Assembly: GCA_002432865.1 (NCBI GenBank)
Contig: DJGX01000059.1
Span: 14,039 to 35,898 of the forward strand
Length of the DNA stretch: 21,860 nucleotides
Direction of reading: 5' to 3'
From: Cloacimonetes bacterium UBA5835
Lineage (GTDB): Bacteria; Cloacimonadota; Cloacimonadia; Cloacimonadales; Cloacimonadaceae
In this document: positions 1 to 8,393 of the stretch, one piece after another
How positions within the stretch are numbered: position 1 is the first letter of the stretch
Layout of the letters: every line of letters begins with the position of its first letter
Translations under genes and position numbers: made by a program
The notes under the pieces: generated by a model
Databases searched by the model: none
Told to the model about the DNA's origin: nothing
Seen by the model: the letters and a program-made list of their open reading frames with translations, nothing else

Positions 1-60
1 ACGACGGGTTTTTAACCCGGCGACAAGAAGAACGAATAATAAAAGTCCCAGCGGGACGAC
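1..60. repeat. Paired short hairpins, REP-like
   Basis: Two short perfect inverted repeats lie close together in non-coding DNA. One is cgggtt (5-10) / aacccg (14-19) with a 3-base loop. The other is gtccc (45-49) / gggac (53-57) with the loop agc. Paired small GC-rich hairpins in AT-rich intergenic DNA look like REP or other palindromic intergenic elements. No transposase is visible nearby. The element may continue left of the window. Its class is inferred; only the inverted repeats are seen. Confidence 0.45.
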
Positions 61-70
61 AGATTTGAGC

Positions 71-119
71 TTTAGAAACAAGGATTTAAGGGTTAGATTT
101 TAGAAACAAGGATTTAAGG
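71..119. repeat. 21-bp direct repeat, two copies
   Basis: The same 21 bases, containing aacaaggattt, occur at 71-91 and 99-119, 28 bases apart. The core aacaaggattt returns at 217-227 and 278-288 inside the 61-bp units, so the whole stretch 71-321 seems built from one degenerate repeat family. There is no coding potential. Confidence 0.75.
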
Positions 120-199
120 ATTTTAGGATTAAGAGGATTTATTTATAAGCCACCGAAATCACCGAAAAAAATATCCTCTCACTGATTACACGGATTACA

Positions 200-321
200 C
201 AGATTTGCATTTTAAGAACAAGGATTTTAGAATAAGTTCACGCAGATTACGCCGATTATGCAGATTTGCATTTTAAGAACAAGGATTTTAGAATAAGTTC
301 ACGAAGATTACACGGATTACA
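200..321. repeat. 61-bp tandem repeat, two units
   Basis: Two units of 61 bases lie directly head to tail (200-260 and 261-321). Their first 43 bases are identical and the remaining 18 differ at a few positions. A partial third copy of the unit's 3' end (gattacacggattaca) precedes them at about 184-199. Each unit ends with gatta-type motifs repeated about every ten bases. The units are contiguous with no spacers between them, so this is not a CRISPR array. Confidence 0.8.
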
Positions 322-583
322 GATATATAAGCAACTTTAGGTTCAAAGGCATCGCTATCCTGAATATGCATCCTGTTAAGTAGACTTTTTGCGCATATCC
401 TTCTCCTTAAATTCAGTCCACTATTTTCAAGATGATTCAAACAAACAACCCATCCTCCTCTCATCTTCCTCTCCTCCTCCTCCCGTCCTCAAACCGTCGT
501 TGGGGAGGAGTGAAGGTTAGGTAGATGACGAGTTATATCTGAGTGGTCTACAAGGAAATTATGTATAGACCTAAATTAATAGC
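322..583. other. Gene-free region with polypyrimidine tract and inverted repeat
   Basis: No convincing ORF is present on either strand. Positions 448-484 form a nearly pure C/T tract rich in cctcc. Its end, ctcctccc (477-484), is perfectly complementary to gggaggag (503-510), giving an 8-bp GC-rich stem with an 18-base loop. No thymine run follows on either strand, so it is not a typical terminator. Nothing else was recognised here. Confidence 0.5.
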
Positions 584-628
584 CACCCATCCTATTCTCA
601 TTAAACAATCATAAGTGGAGGATGGGTG
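584..628 (-). terminator. Possible terminator hairpin after the yitT-like gene
   Basis: A perfect 10-bp inverted repeat, cacccatcct (584-593) / aggatgggtg (619-628), has a 25-base loop. It starts about ten bases beyond the stop codon of the minus-strand YitT-type gene, where a terminator is expected. Reading on the minus strand, the bases after the stem (gctattaattt) are AT-rich but hold no clean U-run, so intrinsic termination is uncertain. Confidence 0.4.
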
Positions 629-638
629 ATGATCAGGA

Positions 639-1592
639 TTATTCGCTTAAATTTATGCTGCGAGACTTAAATCCATATCCCAAAACATCATATACATCCA
701 TAATAATCATAAAGGCATCAGGATCATTATCTTTAACGATATCAGTTAATTGTGGAACCTGGCGTCTGTTTAGCACTACAAAAAGTATCTTTATATCTCT
801 TTGATGATAACCACTAACTCCATTTATAAATGTTGCCCCCCGCTCGAGTTTTTCAAATACATCTTTACTAATTTCATCTACTGCTTCGGAGATAATATAA
901 GCTCCCTTAATATAAGGAAGTCCCTCACTAACTAAATCGGTTATTTTTGTAGTAATAAACAGATTTAAATAGCCCCAGATAAGCAGTTTAGGTGATTTAA
1001 GCACAATGGCTACCAGAAGAATAATTCCAGTTTCTACAATGTAATAACCTGTCCCAATTGAAAGATTTGCCTTTTGTTTAATAAGTGCTACAGGAATATC
1101 GGTTCCTCCTGTAGAACCTCTAAACCGAAAAATAAGTCCCAATCCAATCCCAAGTAGCACACTACCTGCAATTGCGCTTAAAAGCATATCTTCTGGAGGA
1201 AGCATAGCATAAATTTTACGCCCATTTAAAATATGTGTGTAGGGTGTTAAATCTTTAATTATACCTATTTTATGAAGAGATGAAAAGCTTAGGAAGTCGG
1301 TCATAATAGCGCTCACAAACATTCCATATAAACTTTTACTGCCAAAGGACTTACCTATAAAGATAAAGCTTACTATAAACAGTGGTATGTTTATTAGAAT
1401 CATAGATACCCCATTGGGTATGCCAAAAAAGTAATACAAAATTTGAGATAACCCCCCCACTCCTCCGGGAGCCATATTATATGGTAATAAAAACCAGGAA
1501 TAACCCATAGCAAAGAAAACGGAGGCAAAGATAATTCCTATCAGGCGTCCTGTTTCTCTACGCAGATACTGTTTTTTCGTTATACTTGTCAT
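639..1592 (-). CDS. YitT family membrane protein (DUF161/DUF2179)
   Basis: This 317-residue integral membrane protein belongs to the YitT family, whose transport function is not firmly established. After a short basic N-terminus (residues 1-16) come hydrophobic segments at roughly 17-37, 45-85, 90-110, 135-157 and 175-200, as expected for the five-to-six-helix DUF161 region. The soluble C-terminal part from about 235 to 317 fits DUF2179. It includes GATFINGVSGYHQRD followed by an alternating beta/alpha stretch ending in DVLGYGFKSR. The ATG at 1592 is supported by AGGAG on the minus strand (1602-1606), 9 bases away. The gene is divergent from the kinase operon, sharing an intergenic region of about 110 bp. 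Family assignment is confident; the substrate is unknown. Confidence 0.88.
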   Translation of the reverse strand: MTSITKKQYLRRETGRLIGIIFASVFFAMGYSWFLLPYNMAPGGVGGLSQILYYFFGIPNGVSMILINIPLFIVSFIFIGKSFGSKSLYGMFVSAIMTDFLSFSSLHKIGIIKDLTPYTHILNGRKIYAMLPPEDMLLSAIAGSVLLGIGLGLIFRFRGSTGGTDIPVALIKQKANLSIGTGYYIVETGIILLVAIVLKSPKLLIWGYLNLFITTKITDLVSEGLPYIKGAYIISEAVDEISKDVFEKLERGATFINGVSGYHQRDIKILFVVLNRRQVPQLTDIVKDNDPDAFMIIMDVYDVLGYGFKSRSINLSE

Positions 1593-1615
1593 TTGCTCTC
1601 TCTCCTCTATATCAC

Positions 1616-1703
1616 TTGACTAATTTTTTGTTTTTAAATACTTGGTATGATAAAAATGACTATTATAATTCCCCATTAGCAATGGGAATAACAGGGAAAA
1701 AAG
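1616..1703 (+). promoter_or_regulatory. Divergent intergenic region with 5'UTR hairpin
   Basis: The gap between the divergent yitT-like and kinase genes should hold promoters for both. A TTGACT at 1616-1621 on the plus strand has only a poor -10 match, so no promoter is claimed firmly. Just before the kinase ribosome binding site (agggaa, about 1692-1697) is the inverted repeat cccatt (1672-1677) / aatggg (1681-1686). With one bulged C it extends to attccc/gggaat. It would form a hairpin in the leader mRNA close to the RBS. Confidence 0.4.
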
Positions 1704-3365
1704 ATGATATTAGACATTCGCTTAAACGGAATCAAACATTCACTTATCGAGGTGGATAAACCCCTTCCACTTACAGAGATACTAAAAAGAACTCATATAG
1801 ACAGATCACAAATATTGTCCTACAAAATAAACCATCGGGAATATGTCAATGAAGATTACATCCCCGATAGGGAAACACTAATAGATTGTATCACTTATCT
1901 TCATCCTGAAGGTTATCGAATTTATCAGGACAGCACAATTTTTATTATGTGCAAGGCATTGCATACATTGATGGGAACGGAACCATCTTTAGTAGTAGAA
2001 CATTCTATTGCAGACGGTGTTTTTTGCGAAGTTTTTAATTCGCAGACTTTTACCGAAGAGGATTGCAGTCGCCTAATAGCAGAAATGCAAAACATTGTGG
2101 AAAATAATCTACCCATAGAAAAGATAACAGTTAAGACAGATGAAGCATTGGATATTTTTAGTGCTTTAGGCCGCAATGATGTTATCAAAAATATCAAATA
2201 CCACTATCAGGAAAATGTGGAACTTTATCGCTGCGGGAAATATTATGACTGCTATAATCATCCGCTAACCGATAGAACCGGAAAAATCAAGAACTTTGAT
2301 ATTGTATATCATTCTCCCGGTTTTATTTTACGCTTTCCCTCCAAAGATGAAAATATGGAAATTCCTACTTTTCAGCTTCCGTATAAATTATTTGCCAGGC
2401 ATCAGGAACACGATAAATGGCTGGATATATTACGCGTTCATAATATAATAGACATCAATAAATTGATAGACCACTATGAAATCTCGGAATTTATTCAAGT
2501 GGAAGAAGCTCTACACGAGAAAAAAATAGCAGAAATCGCTGCCGATATTGTTACCCAAAAAGAAGTGAAACTAATCCTTATTGCCGGTCCCTCTTCTTCG
2601 GGTAAAACCACCTTTGCCAAAAGGTTGGGAGTTCAGCTTCAAGCCTGTAAAGCTAAACCTGTAGTTATTGGAATGGATGATTATTTTCTGCCGAGAACAA
2701 AAACTCCCCGCAAACCCAATGGTGAATATGACTTTGAAACCATATATGCTATGGATTTGGAATATCTGAATATGCAGATGAATCAATTGCTGGATGGCGA
2801 ACAAATTGAATTGCCCCGCTATGATTTTACGCGAGGGATTCGTAGGCGCAGCAATACTTTTGTAAAACTTGGTTCTAACAGCATAATTGTGATGGAAGGT
2901 ATTCATGGTTTAAACGAAATTCTTACTGCTTCCATTCCTGCCAACCGTAAATTGAAAATATATGTTAGTGCGCTCAATCAATTGAATATCGATAATCATA
3001 ATCGAATATCTACAACTGATTGCCGATTGTTAAGAAGAATAATTCGCGATCATCGTTATAGAGGTTATAGTGCAGAAGAAACCTTAATGCGCTGGCAGGA
3101 TGTACGCGATGGTGAAGATAAATACATTTTCCCTTACCAGGAAAATGCTGACTATATGTTTAACAGCAGCTTAACTTATGAAATTGGAGTAATTCGTAAA
3201 TATGCCTGGAAATTGCTGTTGGGAGTTTCTCCTTCTTCTTCTGCCTATATGGAAGCAAAACGTCTTTCCAGTTTAATTGCCAGTTGTAAAGATATTGCTG
3301 ATACACTTGTACCCTACAATTCTATAATCAGAGAATTTACTGATGGCAGTATATTCCGTTATTGA
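1704..3365 (+). CDS. Nucleoside (uridine) kinase with ThrRS-like N-terminal domains
   Basis: This 553-residue two-part protein has an N-terminal region (about 1-240) resembling the TGS and second additional domain of threonyl-tRNA synthetase; HSIADGVFCEV at 100-110 fits that domain. The C-terminal region (about 285-500) is a phosphoribulokinase/uridine-kinase P-loop domain. Walker A GPSSSGKT lies at 295-302, a DDYF motif typical of uridine kinases at 325-328, and VMEGIHGLN at about 396-404. Proteins with this architecture are annotated as nucleoside kinases in Bacteroidetes, Thermotogae and others; they probably phosphorylate uridine or a related nucleoside in the cytoplasm for pyrimidine salvage. 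Substrate specificity cannot be read from the sequence. It is the first gene of a tight operon, and its TGA overlaps the RBS of mutL. Confidence 0.88.
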   Translation: MILDIRLNGIKHSLIEVDKPLPLTEILKRTHIDRSQILSYKINHREYVNEDYIPDRETLIDCITYLHPEGYRIYQDSTIFIMCKALHTLMGTEPSLVVEHSIADGVFCEVFNSQTFTEEDCSRLIAEMQNIVENNLPIEKITVKTDEALDIFSALGRNDVIKNIKYHYQENVELYRCGKYYDCYNHPLTDRTGKIKNFDIVYHSPGFILRFPSKDENMEIPTFQLPYKLFARHQEHDKWLDILRVHNIIDINKLIDHYEISEFIQVEEALHEKKIAEIAADIVTQKEVKLILIAGPSSSGKTTFAKRLGVQLQACKAKPVVIGMDDYFLPRTKTPRKPNGEYDFETIYAMDLEYLNMQMNQLLDGEQIELPRYDFTRGIRRRSNTFVKLGSNSIIVMEGIHGLNEILTASIPANRKLKIYVSALNQLNIDNHNRISTTDCRLLRRIIRDHRYRGYSAEETLMRWQDVRDGEDKYIFPYQENADYMFNSSLTYEIGVIRKYAWKLLLGVSPSSSAYMEAKRLSSLIASCKDIADTLVPYNSIIREFTDGSIFRY

Positions 3366-3374
3366 GGAACAAAA

Positions 3375-5267
3375 GTGAATAATATTCATATCCTTTCTGA
3401 AGATGTTAGCAATAAAATCGCTGCAGGCGAAGTTATTGAACGTCCGGCTTCGGTTGTAAAAGAACTTGTGGAAAATGCTATTGATGCTGGTGCTAATAAT
3501 ATTATTGTAGTTATCGAAAATGGTGGTAAAGACCTTATCCGCGTAATAGATAACGGCTGTGGAATGAATCCAGACGATGCTGTTTTGGCTTTTGAACGCC
3601 ATTCCACCAGTAAAATAAAAACCGTGGATGATATCACACATATTGGTTCATTAGGTTTTAGAGGTGAAGCGCTACCTTCAATTGCTTCTGTTTCCAGATT
3701 ACATTTAGTTACCCGTACCGCTGAAGATGAAATGGCCACAATTGTAGAATTTACTAATGGTAAGTTAATTAATGTAACTAAAACCTCGGCTAATATTGGA
3801 ACAGCAATCACTATTCGTGGATTATTTAAAGACCTTCCTGCGAGGCGGAAATTTTTAAAAACCTCTCCAGTGGAAGCCAGGCATATCCTTAAGTATATTC
3901 ATTATCAAGCATTAGTATATCCTGAAATAAGTTTTCGCCTGGTGATGGATGATAAAGAAAAGCTGAATTACATTGCTTGTGTAGATAGAAAACAGCGAAT
4001 TGAAGAGGTCTTTGGCATCGGATTTTTTGAAGATGATGTGATCCCTGTGGAAGGTAAAGATAACAACTATTCTATAAGCGGTTATATCTTCGGTCTGGAA
4101 GACAGATCTAATAGATTAATTGATGCCCAATATACCTTTATTAATGGACGCTATATTTTTGATAAAACTGTTCGCCATGCTATTAAAGCTGCCTATGAAC
4201 CTTTTATTTTAAAAACCCGCGCTTGGCAAAAAGGAACTACTCCGCCCTATATAGTTTTTTTGGAAGTACCTCCTGAACAGATAGATGTAAATGTTCATCC
4301 TGCCAAGTTGGAAGTGCGCTTTAGGGAAAATAATTTAGTACATACTCTGGTTTTGGAAACTTTAACTAAGGCTTTACGAGCTTATGAAGATAGTAAATTT
4401 GCCAGCGCCCGCAGTAAATTTCGCGGTGGAGTACAGGGTACAAAAGTAACTTCTTTAGAGCGCGATGTCTTTGTTAGTAATATCGAAGTTCCTAAGTTTT
4501 CTGCCTATAAAAAGGAATTTGGAGCATTATTTCAGGATGATATTTTTACCAGCGAATCAAGCCCAACTGCCCAAAAAGATATCCCGATCTTTAATCCGGG
4601 AAAAGAATCCGATGAAATTCTGGAAATTTTCGCTGACCAGCCTAATGATAAACTTAAATACGATATCCTGCTGAAAAATGAAGAGGACTATATCAATCCC
4701 TGGCAGTTTCATAATACCTATATTTTTATTCAAGTAGAAGATGGCTTAGTTATTATTGATCAGCATGCCGCTCACGAAAGAATAATCTATGAGAAACTTT
4801 TACAGCGTACCGGAGGAGCCCCCGCTATGCGTCAAAAATTAATTATTCCTCTGGTTATTGATATACCTCCCTATATTGCATCTGATATTAAAGAGCTGGT
4901 AGAAGAAAATCTGGAACTGCTTGAAAAGGTAGGTTTCACCCTAAAGAAATTCAGTGGTGATTCTATCGTGATTGAAGAAATTCCTGCTGAGTTATCCGAT
5001 TTTGCCAGTGGCCAGATATTTATCGAGATTCTGAAACAACTGGAACAGGAGATGGAAATTGCTACCGATTTCAAAGAAGGTCTGGCAAAATCAATTGCTT
5101 GTAAAGCTGCTATAAAAGCCAATCATAAACTCACCCGCAAGGAAATGTTGAATTTAATTAATGATCTCTTTGCTTGTAAGCTTCCCTATTTTTGTCCCCA
5201 TGGCAGACCCTTGATTCTTAAAATACCGGTCTCCGATTTCGAGAAAAAGTTTAAACGCATAGTATGA
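3375..5267 (+). CDS. mutL: DNA mismatch repair protein MutL (endonuclease type)
   Basis: MutL, 630 residues, couples mismatch recognition by MutS to strand excision. The GHKL ATPase N-terminus is clear: ISEDV-like start, IAAGEVIERP at about 14-23, ELVENAIDAGA, DNGCGM, and SLGFRGEAL. The C-terminal dimerisation domain carries DQHAAHERIIYE from residue 462, which fits the DQHA-X2-E-X4-E metal-binding motif of nicking MutL proteins. CPHGRP at 607-612 is a second conserved endonuclease-site motif. This MutL is therefore predicted to nick DNA itself, as in bacteria lacking MutH. Translation starts at GTG (3375) with gagga 6 bases upstream, overlapping the stop of the kinase gene. The linker between domains (about 335-430) is variable. 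The stop overlaps the miaA start as ATGA. Confidence 0.96.
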   Translation: MNNIHILSEDVSNKIAAGEVIERPASVVKELVENAIDAGANNIIVVIENGGKDLIRVIDNGCGMNPDDAVLAFERHSTSKIKTVDDITHIGSLGFRGEALPSIASVSRLHLVTRTAEDEMATIVEFTNGKLINVTKTSANIGTAITIRGLFKDLPARRKFLKTSPVEARHILKYIHYQALVYPEISFRLVMDDKEKLNYIACVDRKQRIEEVFGIGFFEDDVIPVEGKDNNYSISGYIFGLEDRSNRLIDAQYTFINGRYIFDKTVRHAIKAAYEPFILKTRAWQKGTTPPYIVFLEVPPEQIDVNVHPAKLEVRFRENNLVHTLVLETLTKALRAYEDSKFASARSKFRGGVQGTKVTSLERDVFVSNIEVPKFSAYKKEFGALFQDDIFTSESSPTAQKDIPIFNPGKESDEILEIFADQPNDKLKYDILLKNEEDYINPWQFHNTYIFIQVEDGLVIIDQHAAHERIIYEKLLQRTGGAPAMRQKLIIPLVIDIPPYIASDIKELVEENLELLEKVGFTLKKFSGDSIVIEEIPAELSDFASGQIFIEILKQLEQEMEIATDFKEGLAKSIACKAAIKANHKLTRKEMLNLINDLFACKLPYFCPHGRPLILKIPVSDFEKKFKRIV

Positions 5268-6208
5268 TTCCTGTTATCACTATCGAAGGGGCAACCGCTT
5301 CTGGGAAATCTGCATTAGCTATTGCATTAGCTGAATCATTATGCACAGAAATCATTTCTGCCGATTCCAGACAGGTCTATCGCTATCTGGATATTGGAAC
5401 TGCAAAAGTTGCTAAAGCTGAACAACAACGAGCAAAACATCACCTGCTTGATATTATCAATCCCGACGAAACCTATAATGCCGGTTCTTTTGCAGCCGAC
5501 GCAGAAAAAATAATCACTTCGCTGCATTCTGAAGGCAAAATACCAATAATCTGTGGAGGAACGGGTTTATATATAAAGGCATTATTAAATGGGCTTTTTA
5601 CCCTGCCTCCCTTACCCACAAAAATAAGATACGATTTAAAGCAACGCCTTAAGGAAGAGGGACTTACCTCTCTATATTCCGAGCTGCTAAATATAGACCC
5701 AGAATTTGCCTCTAAGATCAGTGAAAATGACACACAAAGAATTTTGCGAGGCTTGGAAGTTTTTTCAGGAACGGGAATTCCCCTTTCTGAACACTGGCGC
5801 AAGCAAAAAGAAACTGGAAAATATAATGCCTTCCGAATTTTGATCGATATGCCCCGTCCCCAACTATATACACGAATTAATGAACGAATGGAAAAAATGC
5901 TTGCCGAGGGCTTACTGCAAGAAATTGAAAACCTCTTTACAATGGGTTATACAGATCACTCACCAGGACTCCAATGCCTTGGCTATAAAGAGTTTCTGCC
6001 CTATTTTAGAGAAGAAGCAAGCATAGAGGATTGTGCAATTATTGCAGCTCAACATCAACGCAACTATGCAAAAAGACAGGTAACTTGGTATCGTAAATAC
6101 ACTTTCGATTTGACAATTGACTCTTCTTCGATTATACTATACAATATAGTCACCAAGATTAAGGAAGGTCTAAAAAAGAAAAATGCCAATAGTAGCGAAA
6201 GTATTTGA
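5264..6208 (+). CDS. miaA: tRNA dimethylallyltransferase MiaA
   Basis: MiaA, 314 residues, transfers a dimethylallyl group to N6 of adenosine 37 in tRNAs that read codons starting with U. The P-loop GATASGKS is at residues 9-16. The family signature ISADSRQVYRYLDIGTAK covers 31-48, followed by GGTGLYIKALL at about 98-108. The C-terminal QRNYAKRQVTWYRK stretch is the conserved RNA-binding and catalytic end. Length is normal. The gene overlaps the mutL stop by four bases (ATGA), indicating translational coupling; mutL-miaA is a familiar bacterial pair. Its 3' end overlaps the following prolyl isomerase by 26 bases. Confidence 0.96.
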   Translation: MIPVITIEGATASGKSALAIALAESLCTEIISADSRQVYRYLDIGTAKVAKAEQQRAKHHLLDIINPDETYNAGSFAADAEKIITSLHSEGKIPIICGGTGLYIKALLNGLFTLPPLPTKIRYDLKQRLKEEGLTSLYSELLNIDPEFASKISENDTQRILRGLEVFSGTGIPLSEHWRKQKETGKYNAFRILIDMPRPQLYTRINERMEKMLAEGLLQEIENLFTMGYTDHSPGLQCLGYKEFLPYFREEASIEDCAIIAAQHQRNYAKRQVTWYRKYTFDLTIDSSSIILYNIVTKIKEGLKKKNANSSESI

Positions 6209-7022
6209 ATTTGAGATAAGCGAACAGGATTTAGAACGCGAATGTGCCAAAGTTAGTATTACAGAACGGAAAGAATGCCTGCAAAATGCGCTTAAACGTT
6301 TAATTGATAGATACCTCTTGCTTTATAAAGCTATAGAATCAGGAATCACAATCAGCGATGCCGAATACGATAAAGCAATTTGGGAACTCTTAGATGAAGA
6401 AAATCCCTTAGACCTGTGGAGCACTTCCTTAGATCAGCTCACCCCCAAAGAGATGGAAAACCTCTTAAAAGAACGATTGATGATAAACAAATATATAAAT
6501 AGCTTCTTCTCGCATGATACTCCTGTTACTAAGGACAAAGTAAAAGAATTCTACGACGAACAAAAGGAGTATTTTTTGAAAGCAGAGCAGGTTCGCTGTT
6601 CACATATCCTGATCAGTAACACGAAAAAAGATGCAAAAGCCCTGGCAGAAGAGATCCGCAAAAAAATACATAACGCGGAGGACTTTGGCTACTACTGTAA
6701 AGAATATTCCGATTGTCTTAGTAATTCCTCCTGTGGTGATTTGGGATGGTTCTCCAGAGGAATAATGATTCCCGAAATTGAGGAAGTTGCCTTTGCTTTA
6801 AAAGTTGGCGAAATTAGCCAGCCTTTCCCTTCTAAATATGGCTATCACATCCTGTTGAAAACAGGTCATAGCGAAAAAGATTATATCCCCTTCGAAGAAA
6901 TTAAAGATTCTTTGTATGCCCGCGTCCAACAAATTGAAAAAGAATACTTGCTGATTAGGCATTTGGCTGAACTTCATAAACAATACGCTGCTAAGATCAT
7001 TATCTATAAAGAATATTTATAA
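6183..7022 (+). CDS. Parvulin-type peptidyl-prolyl cis-trans isomerase, probably cytoplasmic
   Basis: This 279-residue protein has a helical N-terminal chaperone-like region (about 1-125, SurA/PrsA/NifM-like in style) and one PpiC/rotamase domain at about 136-228. The domain shows VRCSHILIS with H141, CGDLGWFSRG at 184-193, VGEISQPFPSKYGYHILL with H222, and the expected acidic spacing. Parvulins isomerise X-Pro peptide bonds during folding. There is no hydrophobic signal segment at the N-terminus, unlike SurA or PrsA, so a cytoplasmic location is inferred. The ATG at 6183 lies inside the end of miaA, with aaggaagg (6161-6168) upstream at rather long spacing, so a slightly different start is possible. 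It is the last gene of the kinase-mutL-miaA operon. Confidence 0.85.
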   Translation: MPIVAKVFEFEISEQDLERECAKVSITERKECLQNALKRLIDRYLLLYKAIESGITISDAEYDKAIWELLDEENPLDLWSTSLDQLTPKEMENLLKERLMINKYINSFFSHDTPVTKDKVKEFYDEQKEYFLKAEQVRCSHILISNTKKDAKALAEEIRKKIHNAEDFGYYCKEYSDCLSNSSCGDLGWFSRGIMIPEIEEVAFALKVGEISQPFPSKYGYHILLKTGHSEKDYIPFEEIKDSLYARVQQIEKEYLLIRHLAELHKQYAAKIIIYKEYL

Positions 7023-7224
7023 CAAGGGAGTTATCACTTCCCAAATATCTTATGAACATCTCTATCTTGTGTTTGGCGGTGAGGATTTATATTTGCGGTA
7101 ACTATAAAAGTTGTTAGTTTGTAGTGTGGGAGCTTAAAGTTATAATCTAATTTATAGGCTTTACCTTATTCGGTGTTTTCTGGGGCTAAAAAATATCTGC
7201 TGAAGTTATCTAAACATCTTTTTC

Positions 7225-7253
7225 TTGACAGAAATAGCAGAATAAACTATAGG
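7225..7253 (+). promoter_or_regulatory. Sigma-70-type promoter of the exported-protein operon
   Basis: TTGACA (7225-7230), a spacer of exactly 17 bases, then TATAGG (7248-7253) matches the housekeeping consensus well. It lies about 30-50 bases upstream of the first exported-protein gene. The rest of the 261-base gap after the prolyl isomerase gene holds no gene. It has only a weak bulged hairpin at 7026-7042, which lacks a U-run and is not called a terminator. Confidence 0.7.
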
Positions 7254-7283
7254 AAAATTTAAAGAAAGATGTACTTATAGGGG

Positions 7284-8393
7284 ATGGTTAAAAATATAGG
7301 TATGCGAAAAAATGTAAAAATAGCGTTCATATTCACTCTGGCAGCAGGTTTATTATTTGCCAATCAAGATGTTAAATATGCTGGCTTTTGTTTTAGTGGT
7401 GCTTATGCCGATATAAGCAAAAACTATCCATACACTCAAAAAATGCTTCAGGATAGTTCCTCCGCTCAATCCTATTTAGATAAGCTTTTTTTTGACTATT
7501 TTTCTGCAAATTCCGAGCTAGGTAATTTTACATTAGATATTCACAATCAAACCAAGGCAACCCTATCTCTGGCAATAGCTTTAAACCGGGAAGAAGTTGC
7601 TTTTGAATATTACGATAATGAAACCAAGGCAATTTACAATTTGGGCTGCACTGTTTTTATAATGGATTTTGCGGATCTTACTATTCTCCAGTCCTATCCC
7701 ATAAATGTTACTTATATTGATCTTTACAAAGGAGAGCCCGATCAGCAAACAATTATCCAAACTATAAAAAAACTCTATTCCAATTACATTTTACAGAAGC
7801 TGATGAGTAATCAAAAAAACATCTATATCCGTTCTTCTGGTTCGCTAACTATCAAAGTTGCCAATGTGAATTTCCAGGAAGAAGCATTGCCGTTTCTTGG
7901 TTCTTATAAAACAGAACCAGAAATTGAAACTTATGCCGCTATTGTAGCTCAGCATTTAACAGAGGCACTTGCTTTTAAAATGAATTTAACCGTTTTACCT
8001 TATTCTCGCAGTAATTTATCATACAAAATGTCTCTTTCCTTTTCTGATGCCAGCATTCAGAATTTTACTATCCCTGCTGCCAGTTACGATATAGATATCA
8101 CTGTTAAACGCTTTCTTAAAAAGCTTTACAAAGAAACTGCCGCAGAAAGAGTTGATCTTTATGGTGTGGAATTAGAAATGCGTATTTACGATGCCGAGTT
8201 TAATCAAGAATACTGGAAACAGACTATTCAAAATGGTGCTGCTAAACAAACCGTTGTCGGACAAATAATCGGCAATGAGTTTTATAAATACAACGAAATT
8301 CTTCTTTTAACGCTGTCGGACAAAATACCCGCCACACTGAAAGAAGATAAAAAATTAATGAAGGGGATATTAAAAAAATGCGCAAACTATTAA
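7284..8393 (+). CDS. Exported protein of unknown function, operon gene 1
   Basis: This 369-residue protein has a clear N-terminal signal sequence: basic MRKNVK, then hydrophobic IAFIFTLAAGLLFA, with probable cleavage after FANQ or nearby. The initiator may be the ATG at 7284 or the in-frame ATG at 7302, which would start directly at MRKNVK; neither has a well-spaced RBS (agggg abuts the first). The mature protein is mixed alpha/beta with many aromatic and polar beta-like strands and no recognisable motif. Two regions (about 75-165 and 215-330) look loosely alike, which may be an internal duplication. It overlaps the next gene by 16 bases and is probably co-expressed with three other exported proteins. 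No function is assigned. Confidence 0.75.
   Translation: MVKNIGMRKNVKIAFIFTLAAGLLFANQDVKYAGFCFSGAYADISKNYPYTQKMLQDSSSAQSYLDKLFFDYFSANSELGNFTLDIHNQTKATLSLAIALNREEVAFEYYDNETKAIYNLGCTVFIMDFADLTILQSYPINVTYIDLYKGEPDQQTIIQTIKKLYSNYILQKLMSNQKNIYIRSSGSLTIKVANVNFQEEALPFLGSYKTEPEIETYAAIVAQHLTEALAFKMNLTVLPYSRSNLSYKMSLSFSDASIQNFTIPAASYDIDITVKRFLKKLYKETAAERVDLYGVELEMRIYDAEFNQEYWKQTIQNGAAKQTVVGQIIGNEFYKYNEILLLTLSDKIPATLKEDKKLMKGILKKCANY

Noticed and set aside
200..321. Possible CRISPR array from the 61-bp units
   Set aside because: The units are directly contiguous over their full length, with no unique spacers between short repeats.
622..804. 60-codon plus-strand ORF
   Set aside because: It lies mostly antisense to the 3' end of the YitT-type gene and shares the terminator-like hairpin; no family features.
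3386..3811. Minus-strand ORF of 141 codons inside mutL
   Set aside because: It is antisense to the highly conserved MutL ATPase domain, so it is a shadow of that reading frame.
7026..7042. Terminator after the prolyl isomerase gene
   Set aside because: Only a short bulged stem without a thymine run.
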